From a virus, in IMG/VR virus record IMGVR_UViG_3300044951_001239, positions 1-64,000 of that record: DNA of 64,000 nt; one strand, given 5' to 3'. A program made the translations under genes and the position numbers. The notes under the pieces are model-generated. The model saw nothing but the letters and a program-made list of their open reading frames with translations, made no database searches and was not told where the DNA came from. Shown here in pieces: positions 61,335-64,000 of the stretch (its first letter is position 1; every line of letters starts with the position of its first letter).

Positions 61335-62582
61335 ATGGCATATACAATTGTAAAAACCAATGGTCAAGTGTTAACGACCATTGCAGATGGTACTGTTAAT
61401 ACAAGTAGTACTTCACTAGCATTACCGGGCAGAAACTTCGCCGGTTACGGTCAATATGTAGACACAAACTTTGTTCACCAACTTGAAAACTATGCTAATA
61501 CAAGTCCTCCCCCTAACTCATTAGCAGGCCAGTTGTGGTACAATACAAATTCTAATACAATGTTTGTTTGTCCGGCAGACGGAACTACATCGGCTGCTAG
61601 CTGGTTAGCATTAACCTCAACATCTAGCGGTGGTACAACAACATTTGGGGCAGTTACTGTAACTGGAAACATTGGGGCAAATAACATCACGGTGACGAAC
61701 GGCATAGTTGCTGATACGATTACTGTACGCCTGGCAACGGTTACAGCCAACGCCACTATAGCAAATGCTAATATTACTACTGGTAATATTGGAACATTAA
61801 ACACAGCTATAGTAACAACCGGTGGCGCAGCTACAACAGGTACATTGACTGGAACTTGGACTCTGGATGGTACAGGAACCGCGAATACTGTAGCAGGGAC
61901 CGGGTTATACGTGAATTCAGGCAACATTGTAGTTAACCAAGCAGGTGGCGTTTACGGTGTCAAGACTGACAAATACATGTATGCAAATGGTACACCTATC
62001 AGTTTTGCAGGTACTTATAATAACGGAAATGTGTTTGACTATTTGACAGGGGCAAACTCTGTAGTACAATTCGGTGGAGTTATCGCTCCTTCAAGTGTTA
62101 CAACAGCAAATATCACAACAGGTGCCAATACTACTGCTGGGCAGTTGACCGGCAATTGGACATTAACTGCCGGTAGTAGATTAACAGCCACATATGCTGA
62201 CTTGGCTGAACGCTTTGAAGCTGATGCATATTATGATGCAGGGACTGTTGTTGAATTGGGCGGGGACAAAGAAATCACCAGCGTAAAGTACGAATTAAGT
62301 GAAGATATCTTTGGTGTCATCTCTGATACTGCTGCTTACTTGATGAATTCAGGTGCAGGGGATAATATAACACATCCACCGGTCGCTATGACAGGTAGAG
62401 TTCAAGTTAAAGTCACTGGTATAGTTAAAAAGGGTGAGCGGCTAGTTAGTGCAGGTAAAGGATTAGCTCGTGCTGCTCAATCAGGTGAAGCAACTGCGTT
62501 TAACGTCATTGGGCGAGCATTAGAAAACAAAATAACACATGATATTGGAACAGTTTTGGCAATTGTTACGGTGTCTAAATAA
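61335..62582 (+). CDS. Fibre/baseplate-type structural protein with self-processing-like C-terminus
   Basis: A 415-residue protein. The N-terminus (MAYTIVKTNGQVLTTIADGT) and LAGQLWYNTNSNTMFV fit virion proteins near gp10 in T4-like phages. The middle is Thr/Asn/Gly-rich beta repeat. The C-terminal 130 residues (YADLAERFEADAYYDAGTVV; GVISDTAAYLMNSG; GRVQVKVTGIVKKGERLVS) belong to a domain common at phage fibre ends, related in type to Peptidase_G2-like intramolecular chaperone domains. Self-cleavage is not proven by the motif. It has the best late promoter of the right-hand operon. Confidence 0.72.
   Translation: MAYTIVKTNGQVLTTIADGTVNTSSTSLALPGRNFAGYGQYVDTNFVHQLENYANTSPPPNSLAGQLWYNTNSNTMFVCPADGTTSAASWLALTSTSSGGTTTFGAVTVTGNIGANNITVTNGIVADTITVRLATVTANATIANANITTGNIGTLNTAIVTTGGAATTGTLTGTWTLDGTGTANTVAGTGLYVNSGNIVVNQAGGVYGVKTDKYMYANGTPISFAGTYNNGNVFDYLTGANSVVQFGGVIAPSSVTTANITTGANTTAGQLTGNWTLTAGSRLTATYADLAERFEADAYYDAGTVVELGGDKEITSVKYELSEDIFGVISDTAAYLMNSGAGDNITHPPVAMTGRVQVKVTGIVKKGERLVSAGKGLARAAQSGEATAFNVIGRALENKITHDIGTVLAIVTVSK
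62574..62581 (+). promoter_or_regulatory. Possible late promoter box TCTAAATA
   Basis: It overlaps the previous stop codon and lies 10 nt before the ATG at 62592. The same variant is found before 63600. Confidence 0.35.
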
Positions 62583-62591
62583 GGATTAGAA

Positions 62592-63551
62592 ATGACATAC
62601 GCACAATACGGAACAGTATCCGCAGCAGATTTTAATACTTTAGTAGGTGGAAATCCTACTACAACTGCAAACACGCTTAATGCTACTTGGGCAACAGGTG
62701 GGAGTAGTGCAGGGTATGGACAAACTGCGATTGCTAATGTCTCAGTAGGTAGTAATGTCGCTGCTGTAGGAGCATGGGCAAATTTAGTAAATGTAACTGC
62801 ATCTGCGGCTTCACATCAAGGAATGGCAATCACCTCAGTTACTGCACCGGTTGCAGGCGGAACAATTACATATTTGTCCGCGATACCAACCAACTTAACA
62901 ACTATATATGGTAGTAGATTAAGTGCCGCTATCCAAGGTTCGACTTCTGCTAACTCTGCTAACCGTGCAACAACTTGGAACAATAATCTAGTTGCAACTT
63001 TTACTGCTAGTTTTGCAAATGGTAATGCTGCTAGATTCTTTTTTAACTCGGGTGGCCAATTAAAATTAACATTTTCAGCTCCAACCGGTACAGCAATTGA
63101 TAACTCACTAAACGCACTTGCAACTGCTGTAGGAACAGTAGTTATCTCTGCCCCTTCAAGTGGGGCAATTACAGTAGCAGCAGTTTCATACAACGGTGTT
63201 ACTAAAATAGGCGGAAGCGGAACGGTAAATGCAATATCAACTAACACGGGTTACTATGGATTAGGTACAGCTAATACACAACTGTTTAAACAACTAGTTG
63301 CTTCGGCTCCAGTAGGTTATACAAATACCAATATCAATATTCTTGCAAAAACCAATGGTACTCAGGGAACTAATCTGGATAACGGCAGCATTATTACTAT
63401 ATATTGCAATTGGGCAGAACTATCATCTACTGGGTTAACAGCAGCAGCGGGTGCAAACTCAATATTAACTGTTGCTTTCCCGGAAACTACCTACCTAACA
63501 TCCAATTCTTGGGGAGCAGTTACTACTACTGCTGTGGTTACAGGTACATAA
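62592..63551 (+). CDS. Virion-type protein, function unknown
   Basis: A 319-residue, Ala/Thr/Asn/Gly-rich protein. Its start (MTYAQYGTVSAADFNTLVG) and the following GxNATWATGGSSAGYGQTAI-like segment are shared with a family of structural proteins in aquatic myophages. The middle repeats Asn/Ala segments and has RATTWNNNLVATFTASFANG; the end (NWAELSSTGLTAAAGANSIL) is beta-rich. It sits between the fibre-type gene and a small conserved gene, so it is probably a virion component, but its place in the particle is unknown. Confidence 0.65.
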   Translation: MTYAQYGTVSAADFNTLVGGNPTTTANTLNATWATGGSSAGYGQTAIANVSVGSNVAAVGAWANLVNVTASAASHQGMAITSVTAPVAGGTITYLSAIPTNLTTIYGSRLSAAIQGSTSANSANRATTWNNNLVATFTASFANGNAARFFFNSGGQLKLTFSAPTGTAIDNSLNALATAVGTVVISAPSSGAITVAAVSYNGVTKIGGSGTVNAISTNTGYYGLGTANTQLFKQLVASAPVGYTNTNINILAKTNGTQGTNLDNGSIITIYCNWAELSSTGLTAAAGANSILTVAFPETTYLTSNSWGAVTTTAVVTGT

Positions 63552-63573
63552 TTTTATGGCTATGTTATATCTA

Positions 63574-63581
63574 TCTAAATA
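63574..63581 (+). promoter_or_regulatory. Late promoter-like box TCTAAATA
   Basis: 18 nt before the ATG at 63600, which has an AGGAGAG ribosome site. Confidence 0.5.
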
Positions 63582-63599
63582 CTCTTATAGGAGAGTAGG

Positions 63600-63905
63600 A
63601 TGGATATCAAAAACTTACTTGCCGATTCAAAAGCAAGATTCAATCATAATTCAGCTAAAGCCTACCTGGCAGAAAAATACAAATCAAAATTAATTGTGGC
63701 TGAACAAGGTGGGTTATGGAAAGCCGACGCCGAAACTATTTTATTGCTCACTGGTTTTTCTTCTACTGAATTGGTTCTTATAGACACCTTTAACAGTCCT
63801 GTTAAAGTAGATCGTCAGCAACTTTTAGAAAAACTTCAACAAATCTACGAAACTACCATGGAACAATGGTATACTGAATGGCAAGCACTTGAGAGCAAGA
63901 GATGA
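63600..63905 (+). CDS. Small conserved protein, function unknown
   Basis: A 101-residue helical protein (MDIKNLLADSKARFNHNSAK; LVAEQGGLWKADAETILLLT; PVKVDRQQLLEKLQQIYETT). Similar small proteins occur beside structural genes in T4-like phages of cyanobacteria and other aquatic hosts; no function is known to me. It has a good ribosome site and overlaps the next gene by 4 nt (ATGA). Confidence 0.7.
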   Translation: MDIKNLLADSKARFNHNSAKAYLAEKYKSKLIVAEQGGLWKADAETILLLTGFSSTELVLIDTFNSPVKVDRQQLLEKLQQIYETTMEQWYTEWQALESKR

Positions 63906-64000
63906 CCCGAGGTGCAATTTTATTTGCTTTTAACACAGAGAAATTTAATTATTACGAAATGGCAGAATATGCTGCTAAACGAATTAATCACTTTCTTAAT
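63902..64000 (+). CDS. Partial gene, 5' end only
   Basis: An open frame of 33 codons to the window edge (MTRGAILFAFNTEKFNYYEM, then AEYAAKRINHFLN). The pattern of TRGxxxFAFN with a following Tyr/Lys-rich helix resembles the start of proteins annotated as glycosyltransferase-like in T4-like phages, but the rest is missing and the match is weak. Its ATG overlaps the stop of the preceding gene. Confidence 0.6.
   Translation, partial: MTRGAILFAFNTEKFNYYEMAEYAAKRINHFLN

Noticed and set aside
61490-63247. Minus-strand frames of 65-145 codons opposite the fibre-type genes
   Set aside because: They are hydrophobic, low-complexity shadows of Thr/Ala/Asn-rich plus-strand genes.

Overview
The window is a piece of a large, AT-rich, T4-like contractile-tailed (myovirus) phage genome. 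The support is a set of recognisable T4-type proteins: major capsid (gp23), scaffold (gp22), prohead protease (gp21), portal (gp20), baseplate proteins (gp26, gp53, gp5, gp25, gp6 and a gp7-position giant), the recombination nuclease pair gp46/gp47 and the late sigma factor gp55. Copies of the T4 late-promoter box (TATAAATA or a close variant) lie just upstream of many genes on both strands, as expected for a phage that carries gp55. The long, low-complexity fibre and baseplate proteins resemble those of T4-like phages from water samples. The host cannot be read from the sequence; a Gram-negative aquatic bacterium is only a guess.

Layout. 1-2438 (minus): two related repetitive tail-fibre-like genes, the first cut by the window edge. 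2534-9900 (plus): an HNH-like zinc protein, then four glycine-rich adhesin-like genes with 1, 1, 2 and 3 copies of the same domain, then a small conserved protein and a terminator. 9983-11920 (minus): a small gene behind an 18-codon ORF, and a large homing-endonuclease-like gene. 12052-21213 (minus): the head module in the order gp23, gp22, gp21, acidic core protein, small conserved protein, gp20, then a tape measure protein carrying an M15-type peptidase domain. 21296-22344 (plus): gp26 with an apparent -1 frameshift extension. 22345-22859: a gene-free stretch rich in inverted repeats. 22860-28338 (minus): two small genes (one GIY-YIG-like), gp46, gp47, gp55 and a NUMOD4/HNH endonuclease. 28442-64000 (plus): the baseplate and virion module, including a single 6478-codon gene that fills about 30 percent of the window, and ending in a gene cut by the window edge.

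How it fits together. gp55 appears to be transcribed from a host-type sigma-70 promoter and would then switch on the late boxes in front of capsid, baseplate and fibre genes. gp46/gp47 would serve recombination-dependent replication. The plus-strand operon builds baseplate wedge and hub; the gp5-like spike has no visible lysozyme domain, while the tape measure has a peptidase domain, suggesting wall-degrading activity has moved to the tape measure.

Most notable points: a textbook-looking programmed -1 frameshift site at the end of gp26; decayed copies of the HNH gene 3' end in front of each additional glycine-rich gene, which show the unit of duplication; several genes whose late box sits only 4 nt from the start codon with no ribosome binding site (possible leaderless late mRNAs); the 6478-aa baseplate protein with scaffold-like repeats and propeller-like segments; and the structured non-coding stretch at 22345-22859. 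All assignments come from reading the sequence; no database search was run.
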